From assembly GCF_023715885.1 (NCBI RefSeq), contig NZ_JAMBOY010000005.1, positions 204,720 through 268,719 on the forward strand: a DNA stretch of 64,000 nucleotides, in the 5' to 3' direction. The stretch's first letter is position 1. Every line of letters starts with the position of its first letter. Both the position numbers and the translations under genes were made by a program. The notes under the pieces were generated by a model. It searched no databases. It was not told the DNA's origin and saw only the letters and a program-made list of their open reading frames with translations. This document shows positions 35,507 to 43,407 of this stretch, piece by piece. Source of the DNA: Microbacterium hydrocarbonoxydans (lineage in GTDB: Bacteria; Actinomycetota; Actinomycetes; Actinomycetales; Microbacteriaceae).

Positions 35507-36433
35507 ATGAGTGCGGACACCGGCATCCGGAAACGGGTAGGCGGAATCACCTCGCATCGGTGGTTCACGCCCTGGCTCCTGCTCGCCCCCGCCGTGATCT
35601 GGGTGCTGGTGTTCGCACTCTGGCCGTTCCTCAACACCGTCGTCCTGAGCTTCACCGACGCCAAACCGCTGCGCACGCCCGAGTTCGTCGGCGGCGCGAA
35701 CTACGAGCGCATGTTCGGCGACGAGATGTTCTGGAACGCCCTCACCACATGCCTCATCTACGTGGTGGTGTGCGTGCCGCTGCTGACGATCCTGCCGCTG
35801 CTGCTCGCCCTGCTCGTGCAGAAGAAGCTGCCGGGCATCTCGTTCTTCCGCACCACCTTCTACTTCCCGGTGATCGCGTCCGTCGTGGTCGTCGCCCTGA
35901 TCTGGACCTGGCTGTTCGACAGCCGCGGCATCATCAACCAGACGCTCGAGTTCCTGGGTGTCGTCGACAAGCCGGTGGCGTTCCTCGTCGACCGCTGGCT
36001 GCTGCTCGGCTGCGCCATCCTGCTCACGGTGTGGAAGGGCCTCGGCTATTACATGGTCGTCTACCTCGCCGCGCTCGGGAACGTCGGCAAGGAGCTGCAC
36101 GAGGCGGCGATGCTCGACGGCGCCGGGTCCTTCCGCCGGTTCCTGTCTGTGACGATCCCCTCGGTGCGCGGCGCGATGCTGCTCATCTCGGTGCTCATCG
36201 CGGTCTCGGCCATGCGGGTCTTCGCCGAGCTCGACGTGCTGTCGAAGAGCACCGGCGGCCCGGGCGGCTACGACATATCGCTCGTGATGCTGATCCGCCA
36301 GGTCGGGTCGGGCCTCAACGGCAACATCGGCTACGCCTCCGCGATCAGCGTGGCGCTGTTCCTCCTCACCCTCATCCCGCTCGCCGCGATCGCCTTCATG
36401 AATCGCGAGAAGAAGGCGAAGGTCTCCGCATGA
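35507..36433 (+). CDS. Sugar ABC transporter permease (MalF-like)
   Basis: A 308-residue inner-membrane permease with six predicted helices and the EAA-type loop LHEAAMLDGAGSFRRFLSVT, which docks to the ATPase. The ATG at 35507 lies 2 bases after the binding-protein stop; the frame stays open upstream only inside that gene. Together with the next permease it forms the channel for the locus, presumably importing high-mannose glycans. Confidence 0.93.
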   Translation: MSADTGIRKRVGGITSHRWFTPWLLLAPAVIWVLVFALWPFLNTVVLSFTDAKPLRTPEFVGGANYERMFGDEMFWNALTTCLIYVVVCVPLLTILPLLLALLVQKKLPGISFFRTTFYFPVIASVVVVALIWTWLFDSRGIINQTLEFLGVVDKPVAFLVDRWLLLGCAILLTVWKGLGYYMVVYLAALGNVGKELHEAAMLDGAGSFRRFLSVTIPSVRGAMLLISVLIAVSAMRVFAELDVLSKSTGGPGGYDISLVMLIRQVGSGLNGNIGYASAISVALFLLTLIPLAAIAFMNREKKAKVSA

Positions 36434-37362
36434 GCATCCTGGCCCGGCCCCGCACCGAAGACGAGCGCACGGCAGACGATGCCGCGCCGCCGTCGCGCGA
36501 GCGCATCTTCCGCCGCCGTGGTTCGGGAGACTTCAGCAAGCCGACGCTCGGCGGGCTGATCGGCCGGTACGCCCTGCTCGTGTTCGTGCTGTTCCTCGTG
36601 ATCGGCCCGTTCGTGTGGCAGCTGTCCACCTCATTCAAGGGGCCGCAGGAGAACATCTACTCCTTCCCGCCGAACCTCATCCCCCGTGAGCCCACGCTCG
36701 GCCACTACGCGACCGTCGCCGACATCGTGCCGGTCTACCTCTACGCCTGGCACTCGCTGCTCGTGTCGGTCGGCACCGTGATCAGCAACGTCGTGCTGGC
36801 GACCTTCGCGGGCTACGCACTGGGGTGCATGCGCTTCCGCGGCAAGTGGATCGTCATGGGCATCCTGCTGTCGACCCTGCTCTTCCCCGGCGAGGTCACC
36901 GTGACGAGCAACTTCCTCACCATCCGCGCGCTCGGCCTCGCCGACACCCTGTGGGGCGTGTTCCTGCCCGGAGCGATCAGCGCCATGAACGTGCTGCTCG
37001 TCGCGACCGCGTGCCGCATGATCCCCAAGGACGTGCTCGACGCGGCGACGGTCGACGGTGCGACGACCTGGCAGCGCATCCGCCACATCGTGTGGCCGAA
37101 CATCCGAGGCATGGTCTCGGTGGTGGCGATCTTCGCCTTCATCGGCGCGTGGGACGACTACCTCTGGCCGCTCATCGTGCTGTCCGACCCGTCGAAGTAC
37201 ACGCTCACGGTCGGCATGGCCTACCTGAACAGCAGCTTCTCCGTGGACCCGCGGCTCATCGCCGCGGGCACCATGATCGCCCTCGTGCCCATCGTGATCA
37301 TGTTCTCGTTCACGCAGCGCTTCTTCTTCAAGGGCGTGCAGGAGGGGGCGGTCAAGGGGTGA
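36430..37362 (+). CDS. Sugar ABC transporter permease (MalG-like)
   Basis: A 310-residue permease with a 40-residue cytoplasmic tail, six helices and the EAA loop KDVLDAATVDGATTWQRIRH. It overlaps the MalF-like gene by 4 bases (ATGA) and the GH92 gene by 4 bases (GTGA), so all four genes are translationally coupled. It pairs with the preceding permease in the importer. Confidence 0.93.
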   Translation: MSILARPRTEDERTADDAAPPSRERIFRRRGSGDFSKPTLGGLIGRYALLVFVLFLVIGPFVWQLSTSFKGPQENIYSFPPNLIPREPTLGHYATVADIVPVYLYAWHSLLVSVGTVISNVVLATFAGYALGCMRFRGKWIVMGILLSTLLFPGEVTVTSNFLTIRALGLADTLWGVFLPGAISAMNVLLVATACRMIPKDVLDAATVDGATTWQRIRHIVWPNIRGMVSVVAIFAFIGAWDDYLWPLIVLSDPSKYTLTVGMAYLNSSFSVDPRLIAAGTMIALVPIVIMFSFTQRFFFKGVQEGAVKG

Positions 37363-40300
37363 GCTCCCCGCAGCTCACCCCGGACCGCGGGCCGGTCGAC
37401 CCGCCGTCCTCGCGACCGCTGTCGGGAGTGCTCCCCGCACCGGTCTTCGCGTTCAGTTTCGACCCGGCCGGTGGCGAGAAGCGCGTCGACATGCCCGACG
37501 TCGACGCGATCACGATCACGATCACCGAGGACACGGTCCTGCACTGGGCCTTCTACGCCGACGGAGCGGATGCCGCGCTCGCGCCGCACGCCGCGCTCGC
37601 CGTGTCGGTCGACGTGCGGCTCGACGACGGCAGCCGCCTCGCCGACGACTCCGCGGTGCGCGACCGCTACGGCTTCGCGGTCACCCCGGAGGCGCAGTTC
37701 GCCGCGCGCTGGAGCATGCCCGAGCAGTGGAACGCCGACACCGTCTCGCTCGCTCCGCTCGCCGGGCGACGCGGCACGGTCGAGGTCGTGCTCGGCGCGG
37801 AATCGCTCGTCGGCAGCGAGGCTCTGCCCGCGCGGGTGACCGGATTCGTCCAGGTGCTCGTCGAGGAGCGCGTCGCCGCGGCCTCCGATCTCCCTCCGGT
37901 CGAACGGGTCGACACGCGTCGTGGCACGCACTCGGGTGACCGCTTCTCACGCGGCAACACGATCCCGGCGGTGGCGCGCCCGCACGGCTTCACCTTCGTG
38001 ACCCCGGCGACCGACGCCGCCGACGCACGCTGGCCGTACCGCCCGTTCGTGCACGACGACCCGCAGGGCCGACGCCTGGAGGCGCTGCAGTTCTCGCACC
38101 AGCCGAGCCCGTGGATCGGCGATCGCTCGGTGCTGCAGCTCATGCCGTTCTCCGGTGCCCCGGCGTCGCAGCACGCCACCCGCCGTCGCTGGATCGTCGC
38201 CGGGTCGGAACGCGCGAGGCCGCACGAGTACACCGCCGAGCTCGCCGACGGGCACGGCAGCCGCATCCGCGCCGAGATGACGGCGACCGTGCACGGGGCC
38301 GCATTCCGCGTCCGCAGCGGCGACGCCGATGAGCGCGTGGGGTTCGTGATCGACCAGCTGACCGACGAGGGACGCCTCGACGAGATGGATGCCGACGGCT
38401 TCAGAGGCTGGATCCCCGAGGGCTCCGAGGAGTGGGGCAACGCGCCGCGCTGCTACTTCGCCGGCCGGGTGGTCGAGGGCGCGGCCGAGCGCGGGCGCCT
38501 CGACGACGCCGATCGCGGACGGGTCGCAGGCTTCGTCGCTAGTCGCGGATCGCTCGAGGTGCGCGTGGCCGTGTCGTTCCTGTCGATCGAGCAGGCCGAG
38601 CGCGCTCTCGCCCTCGAGCTCGACTGCGCGATGGGGTTCGACGAGCTGCGCGGCGAGGCCGCGGCATCCTGGAACCGGCTGCTCGGCCGCGTGACCATCC
38701 CACCCCAATCCGACGCCGACGCACCGTATCGCGCGCTCGCCGACGAGGAGGTCCGGGCGCGGATCGCCGCCGCCCTGCACCGCATGCACCTGTATCCGAA
38801 CACGGCCGCCGAAGAGACCGGATCTGCCGACGCCACTGCGTCCGCCTTCGCCGACGTATTCACAGCGCGCGAGCCGTTCGGCGAGACGCGCACGAGCGCG
38901 CCGGTCGTCTCGGGTGAGCTCGTCGTCAACAACGGCTACTGGGACACGTATCGCACCGAATGGCCGGGCCTCGCGCTGCTCGATCCGGCGCTCGCCGGGC
39001 GACTGCTCGACGGACAGCTCGCGCAGTACCGCCGTGGTGGATGGATGGCGCGGTGGAGCGCGCCGGGGTACGTCGACAGCATGGTGGGCACGTCGAGCGA
39101 CCAGATCTTCGCGGATGCCGCGCGCTGGGGCGTCGGGTTCGATCGACGCGCGGCGTTCGAGAGCGGCTGGCGCAACGCGTGCGAGCCCGGGCCGGACGCG
39201 CGTCGCGGCCGGAAGGGCATCGACCGGGGTCGGTTCACGGGGTACATCTCATCCGCCGTGCCGGAGGGCATGAGCTGGAGCATCGAGAACGCCGTCAGCG
39301 ACGCCGCCCTCGGCCACCTCGCCGCGCAGCTCGCGTCCGACCCGCAGACGTCGACGACGGATGCCGCGCGCTACCGCGCCTTCGCCCGCTACTTCGCGAA
39401 CCGTGCGCTGTCGTACCGCGCGCTGTTCGACCCCGAGACACGGTTCTTCCGCGGCCGCGACGACCGGGGAGCGTTCTCGTCCGAGCCCTTCGACCCGCGC
39501 ACCTGGGGCGGCGACAACATCGAGACGAACGCCTGGGGCATGTCGGTCGGCGCGGTGCACGACGGCGACGGACTGGCCGACCTCTACGGCGGTCGGGCCG
39601 GACTGCGGCAGCACCTCGACGCGCTGTTCGCCGAGACCGAGACCGCCGATGAGCGGTTCGGCGGGGCGTACGGCACCGTGATCCACGAGCAGAGGGAGGC
39701 CCGCGCTGTGCGCGCCGGTATGTGCGGCATCTCCAATCAGCCGGCGCACCACATCCCCCTCATGTACGCGTTCACGGATCAGCCGTGGCGGGCGGCCGAG
39801 ATCGTGCACGAGCTGGCCGCGCGCCTGTTCGCCGGCGCGCATATCGGGCAGGGCTTTCCCGGCGACGAGGACAACGGCGAGATGAGCGCGTGGTGGCTGT
39901 GGGCCGCGCTCGGACTCTATCCGCTCGAACTCGCCTCGGGAGTGCTGCGCATCGGCTCGCCGCTGCTCGACGACGTCCGCATCGACCGCGGCGACGGGTC
40001 GACCCTGCGCATCCGGTCCCACCGCAGCTCGCGGGGCGCGCACGTGCTGCGTGAGGCCCGGCTCGACGGCATCCCACTCGCCACAGCCGAGCTGCCCGTC
40101 GACGCCCTGGCCGGCTCCGCCCCCGCCGACATCGTGCTGGATTTCGTGTTCGACGACGATCCCGAGAGCTGGCTCGGAGAGATCACGGAGACGGATGCCG
40201 CGCCGTGGCGCCCCGACCTCACGGCGATCGAGGGTGTGCCGCTCGCGTCGGAGGGCGTCCGCCACGCGGAGCGCGCGTTCGACGACGGCGACCCGGGCGG

Positions 40301-40595
40301 CGCCGACGGGGTCGCGCTGCACCCGGGCGAGTGGATCGGCTGGCGATTCGCCGAGGCGCGGGCGGTCAGTGACGTCTCGGTCACGACGGTGGCCGCGGCA
40401 TCCTCGACCGCGCTCGTCTGGGAGGCCGCGACGACGAGCGGCTGGGAGCGGATCGCCGTCACCGCCGAGACGGAGCTCCCACCCGACCGCACGACGCCCT
40501 TCACCCTCGCCGCACGCACCGTGACCTCGGCGCTCCGCGTGCGGGCGGAGGCCGAGGTCACCGTGCGTCAGCTCGAGCTCTTCGATCTGGGCTGA
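37359..40595 (+). CDS. GH92 family alpha-mannosidase, cytoplasmic, multidomain
   Basis: A 1078-residue protein with a beta-sandwich-like region (about 25-180), a GH92 catalytic core (about 195-920) and a C-terminal F5/8-type carbohydrate-binding-like domain (about 950-1078). Core motifs: FSHQPSPWIGD (245-255), NGYWDTYRTEW (around 524), ETNAW with the presumed catalytic acid Glu722, and GDEDNGEMSAWW with the base/calcium Asp836 and Asp838. The usual GNEPxHH motif reads SNQPAHH here (Gln794), which may alter specificity. Family members are calcium-dependent exo-alpha-mannosidases. It lacks a signal peptide and is the last gene of the importer operon; it likely removes outer alpha-mannose from imported N-glycans. 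Confidence 0.88.
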   Translation: MSSPQLTPDRGPVDPPSSRPLSGVLPAPVFAFSFDPAGGEKRVDMPDVDAITITITEDTVLHWAFYADGADAALAPHAALAVSVDVRLDDGSRLADDSAVRDRYGFAVTPEAQFAARWSMPEQWNADTVSLAPLAGRRGTVEVVLGAESLVGSEALPARVTGFVQVLVEERVAAASDLPPVERVDTRRGTHSGDRFSRGNTIPAVARPHGFTFVTPATDAADARWPYRPFVHDDPQGRRLEALQFSHQPSPWIGDRSVLQLMPFSGAPASQHATRRRWIVAGSERARPHEYTAELADGHGSRIRAEMTATVHGAAFRVRSGDADERVGFVIDQLTDEGRLDEMDADGFRGWIPEGSEEWGNAPRCYFAGRVVEGAAERGRLDDADRGRVAGFVASRGSLEVRVAVSFLSIEQAERALALELDCAMGFDELRGEAAASWNRLLGRVTIPPQSDADAPYRALADEEVRARIAAALHRMHLYPNTAAEETGSADATASAFADVFTAREPFGETRTSAPVVSGELVVNNGYWDTYRTEWPGLALLDPALAGRLLDGQLAQYRRGGWMARWSAPGYVDSMVGTSSDQIFADAARWGVGFDRRAAFESGWRNACEPGPDARRGRKGIDRGRFTGYISSAVPEGMSWSIENAVSDAALGHLAAQLASDPQTSTTDAARYRAFARYFANRALSYRALFDPETRFFRGRDDRGAFSSEPFDPRTWGGDNIETNAWGMSVGAVHDGDGLADLYGGRAGLRQHLDALFAETETADERFGGAYGTVIHEQREARAVRAGMCGISNQPAHHIPLMYAFTDQPWRAAEIVHELAARLFAGAHIGQGFPGDEDNGEMSAWWLWAALGLYPLELASGVLRIGSPLLDDVRIDRGDGSTLRIRSHRSSRGAHVLREARLDGIPLATAELPVDALAGSAPADIVLDFVFDDDPESWLGEITETDAAPWRPDLTAIEGVPLASEGVRHAERAFDDGDPGGADGVALHPGEWIGWRFAEARAVSDVSVTTVAAASSTALVWEAATTSGWERIAVTAETELPPDRTTPFTLAARTVTSALRVRAEAEVTVRQLELFDLG

Positions 40596-40610
40596 CGGGC
40601 TGGAGCCCGC

Positions 40611-41537
40611 TCAGTGCGGGGCGTACACCGTCGCCTCGCCCTTGATCGCCTCGGTGATGCCGGAGAGCAGCGACGACTGGTTCGTCGCGGTGAGGTTGTA
40701 CGCGACGTAGACGCCGTAGCCGTCGGCTGCCGTGCGCTGGGCGAAGTCCGTCGCGGTCGTCGCGCTCACGGTCGAGAGGTCGACGGCCGCGGCGCCGATG
40801 CGCGAACGGTCGTCGAGCCCGGGGACCGTGGGAGCGTCGTAGGTCGGGTAGTACGGGTTCCACGCATAGTCGAGCGTCGCGCTCACGTCGAAGGCCCCGA
40901 AGTCCGTCGTCGTGTACGACGGTCCGATCGCGTACAGCGTGATGAGCTTGTCGGGTCCGAGGCGGTCGCGCAGGGCCGACGCCACCCACCCGAACGACTG
41001 GGCGTTCGGCTGCGGCGTGCCGTTCGCGCCGTACTGGCTCCACTCGTCGTCGAAGTCGATGCCGTCGAGTCCGTAGGTGGTCACGGCGTCGGCGAGCTGG
41101 GCGGCGAAGGCGTCGGCCTCGGCGTACGTCGAGAAGTTCGCGAAGCCGGCGCCCTGGTGGTTGCCGAGCACCGAGAGCAGCACCTTTGTGCCCTGCTCCT
41201 GCAGCGGACGGATCTGGTTCTCGGCATCCTGCAGCGTCTCGGTGACGCGCTCGTTGAAGTGCAGGTACGCCTTCTCGCCGTCGTAGTTGATGTTGGCGGC
41301 GAAGATCATCGCGAGGTCGACGGCCGGGGCGCCCGAATCGGCGAGCTGGTAATCGGCGACGTTCGCTAAATCGTTCGAGTTCACCTCGACGTAGACCGCG
41401 AGATTCGCGTCGGTGCCTGGAGCCTCGTCTGCTGCGGCCGACGAGGCGGCCACACCTCCGACAGCAGCGATAGCGAGCGCAGCGGATGCCGCGAGGCATT
41501 GCCGGATCAGGGAATGACGGGGGTTCGGCTGACTCAT
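40611..41537 (-). CDS. Secreted GH18 endo-beta-N-acetylglucosaminidase, EndoH-like
   Basis: A 308-residue secreted enzyme. A signal peptide (RHSLIRQCLAASAALAIAA, cut near SAAA-DE, residue 36) precedes the catalytic barrel. The GH18 signature DxxDxDxE appears as DGIDFDDE (158-165) with the catalytic Glu165 and assisting Asp163, followed by WSQYG, close to the DGVDFDDEYAEYG of EndoH. Such enzymes cut between the two GlcNAc residues of high-mannose N-glycans. It converges with GH92 15 bases away and has operator 4 upstream (41601-41614), so it belongs to the same regulon. It would supply free glycans to the ABC importer. Confidence 0.9.
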   Translation of the reverse strand: MSQPNPRHSLIRQCLAASAALAIAAVGGVAASSAAADEAPGTDANLAVYVEVNSNDLANVADYQLADSGAPAVDLAMIFAANINYDGEKAYLHFNERVTETLQDAENQIRPLQEQGTKVLLSVLGNHQGAGFANFSTYAEADAFAAQLADAVTTYGLDGIDFDDEWSQYGANGTPQPNAQSFGWVASALRDRLGPDKLITLYAIGPSYTTTDFGAFDVSATLDYAWNPYYPTYDAPTVPGLDDRSRIGAAAVDLSTVSATTATDFAQRTAADGYGVYVAYNLTATNQSSLLSGITEAIKGEATVYAPH

Positions 41538-41600
41538 GGTGGAGCTTCTCCTTCGGCGTCGTTGTCGATCTCGCGCCGCGTCGATGCGGCGTGCCGATGA

Positions 41601-41614
41601 CTATATCGCTTAAG
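41601..41614 (-). promoter_or_regulatory. LacI-type operator 4 (CTTAAGCGATATAG on the minus strand)
   Basis: The fourth match to CTNAAGCGNTNTAG lies 64 bases upstream of the EndoH-like gene (start 41537), reading in the direction of that gene. It also contains the perfect 10-base palindrome cgcttaagcg. Confidence 0.75.
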
Positions 41615-41650
41615 CGAGAGGCTCGAAAGGGGGTCGCGCACGCGGCGAGA

Positions 41651-41680
41651 GAGGGGCGGGTGCCGCAGCATCCGCCCCTC
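41651..41680 (-). terminator. Hairpin terminator candidate after the isomerase gene
   Basis: gaggggcgg (41651-41659) pairs with ccgcccctc (41672-41680) across a 12-base loop, 28 bases after the stop of the minus-strand isomerase gene. A very similar stem (aggggcgg/ccgcccct) follows the binding-protein gene at 46494-46524. Confidence 0.55.
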
Positions 41681-41708
41681 CCGTCTCGTTCAGATCGTCG
41701 CGATCCGC

Positions 41709-43343
41709 TCAGATGTTCACGTCGCCCACGAGGTTCACCTTGATCCCCATCCCCGCGAACATCGCGGCCTTGGCGATGAGAGCCTTGTCGGCGGTCTCCG
41801 CATCGGGAGCGTAGACGGTCTGCGCGTGGTTGGCCTTGTGGCGGGCCATGAACTGGTCGCGCGAGATGCCGTGCAGCACGACGTGCGCGATCGGCCACTC
41901 GGGATTCGTGTCTTCCTTACGGCGCCGCGTCTCCTCCTCGGGCAGTTCGACGACCGAGCCGCGGAAGATGTCGGCCTGCAGCATGCCGTCGGCGATGAAC
42001 ACCCGCGACAGCACGACCTCGCCCGGCTTCGAGACGCCGTTGATCGTGGCGCCGCCCGCGGGGAAGAACACGTGTCCCTGCCGCCACCCCTCGGCGTTCT
42101 GCCAGCCGCCGAGATGCGAGGCGGGAACGGATCCCGAGATCTCGTAGACCCACACGAACTGCCCGTCGTACTCCTCGCCCCAGCGCACGTCGTGCAGGGT
42201 GTTGTCCGGTACGAGCCCCATCGCACGCCACACCCGGTCGGTCACGAGCGCGTCGACCGCGACACCCTCGTCCGCCTCGTTGAAGTGCGGGAACGCGCGC
42301 CCCTCGTGCAACACCCGCGAGCCGTCGCGGGAGGTGACCGGCGGGCGCTCGGTCGAGTTGAGGATGCCCTCGGCGAGATCGGAGGCGGGTACGAGGTCCT
42401 TGAGGCCCTGCTGATACTGGATGCCGACGGCGTCCAGTCCGAAATCGTCGGCGATGCGGAGAGCGGCGATGTACATCTTCAGCTGCCACTGCACCTGCTC
42501 GCGGGTGAGCTCGGTCGCGGCGTCCTCGCCGTACCGGAAGGTCATGCCGCGGTCGATGAGCCAGTCGTAGGCGGCGTCGGCCTCGGCATCCGTCACCCGC
42601 AGCATCTCGGCGTACAACGCCGACTGCGACAGGCGCTCCTTGTAGATGCCGGTCTTGTTGAGCAGCTCGTCGTCGAAGATCGCGTTGTACATGCCCATGC
42701 AGCCCTCGTCGAAGACGCCGATGATGGCCTTCTCCGCGAGCAGCTCGGCGGCGAGCGCTTCGCCCAGCTGCTTCTCGGGACTGTCGGGCAGCGCGGGCAG
42801 CGGCCGCACGTGCGAGGCATCGTGGGTGATGGTGCCGGTCTCGGTCCACTCGCGGATGCCGTCGCGGAACCAGTCGTCGGTGAAGTCGACCGACCAGATC
42901 GTCGAGTACGGCTTGTCCATCTTGGTCAGGCCCGCGTTCAGGCCGAGCAGGCCGACGAGACCGGGCCAGTCACCCGCGAAGTTCGCGACCGTGAGGATCG
43001 GGCCTTCGTGCGTGCGGAGCCCCGCGAGCACGTGGTGCGAGTACTGCCACACGGCCTCGGCGACGATGAGCGGGGCGTCGACGGGGATGTTCTTGAACAC
43101 CTCGAGGCCCATGCGCTGGCTCGAGATGAAGCCGTGGCCGGTCTCGGGATCGACGTCGTTCGCGCGGATCACGGTCCAGCCCAGGTCGCTCAGCACACCG
43201 GTCACACCGGCTTCGAGCTCGACCTGGGACGGCCAGCCGGCGGTGTTCGCCGACTCGCGCAGATCGCCGGAGGCGATGAGGTACGCGGTCTTCGGGGCGG
43301 ATGCCGGGCGCGATGCCGGTGCGGGCAGGGTGTAGGTGGTCAT
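41709..43343 (-). CDS. L-fucose/L-arabinose isomerase family protein
   Basis: A 544-residue enzyme resembling FucI-type aldose-ketose isomerases: the N-terminal region has AYLIASGDLRESANTAGWPS, the middle IGVFDEGCMGMYNAIFDD with a metal-site Glu, and the C-terminal part RHKANHAQTVYAP contains a conserved His. The reaction is interconversion of an aldose such as L-fucose or D-arabinose with its ketose. It is 64 bases downstream of an FGGY kinase, which would phosphorylate the ketose; an aldolase is not present. It lies beside, but not in, the N-glycan regulon and might handle fucose. Confidence 0.8.
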   Translation of the reverse strand: MTTYTLPAPASRPASAPKTAYLIASGDLRESANTAGWPSQVELEAGVTGVLSDLGWTVIRANDVDPETGHGFISSQRMGLEVFKNIPVDAPLIVAEAVWQYSHHVLAGLRTHEGPILTVANFAGDWPGLVGLLGLNAGLTKMDKPYSTIWSVDFTDDWFRDGIREWTETGTITHDASHVRPLPALPDSPEKQLGEALAAELLAEKAIIGVFDEGCMGMYNAIFDDELLNKTGIYKERLSQSALYAEMLRVTDAEADAAYDWLIDRGMTFRYGEDAATELTREQVQWQLKMYIAALRIADDFGLDAVGIQYQQGLKDLVPASDLAEGILNSTERPPVTSRDGSRVLHEGRAFPHFNEADEGVAVDALVTDRVWRAMGLVPDNTLHDVRWGEEYDGQFVWVYEISGSVPASHLGGWQNAEGWRQGHVFFPAGGATINGVSKPGEVVLSRVFIADGMLQADIFRGSVVELPEEETRRRKEDTNPEWPIAHVVLHGISRDQFMARHKANHAQTVYAPDAETADKALIAKAAMFAGMGIKVNLVGDVNI

Positions 43344-43407
43344 GATGCCTCTCGGGTGGTGCGGGTGGTGGTGCTGTCGCCTGTGCTGTCGAGACGGCCG
43401 CGGCGGG

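Noticed and set aside
36825..37358. Upstream extension of the GH92 frame by about 180 codons
   Set aside because: It lies inside the MalG-like permease gene; the GTG overlapping the permease stop is the natural start.
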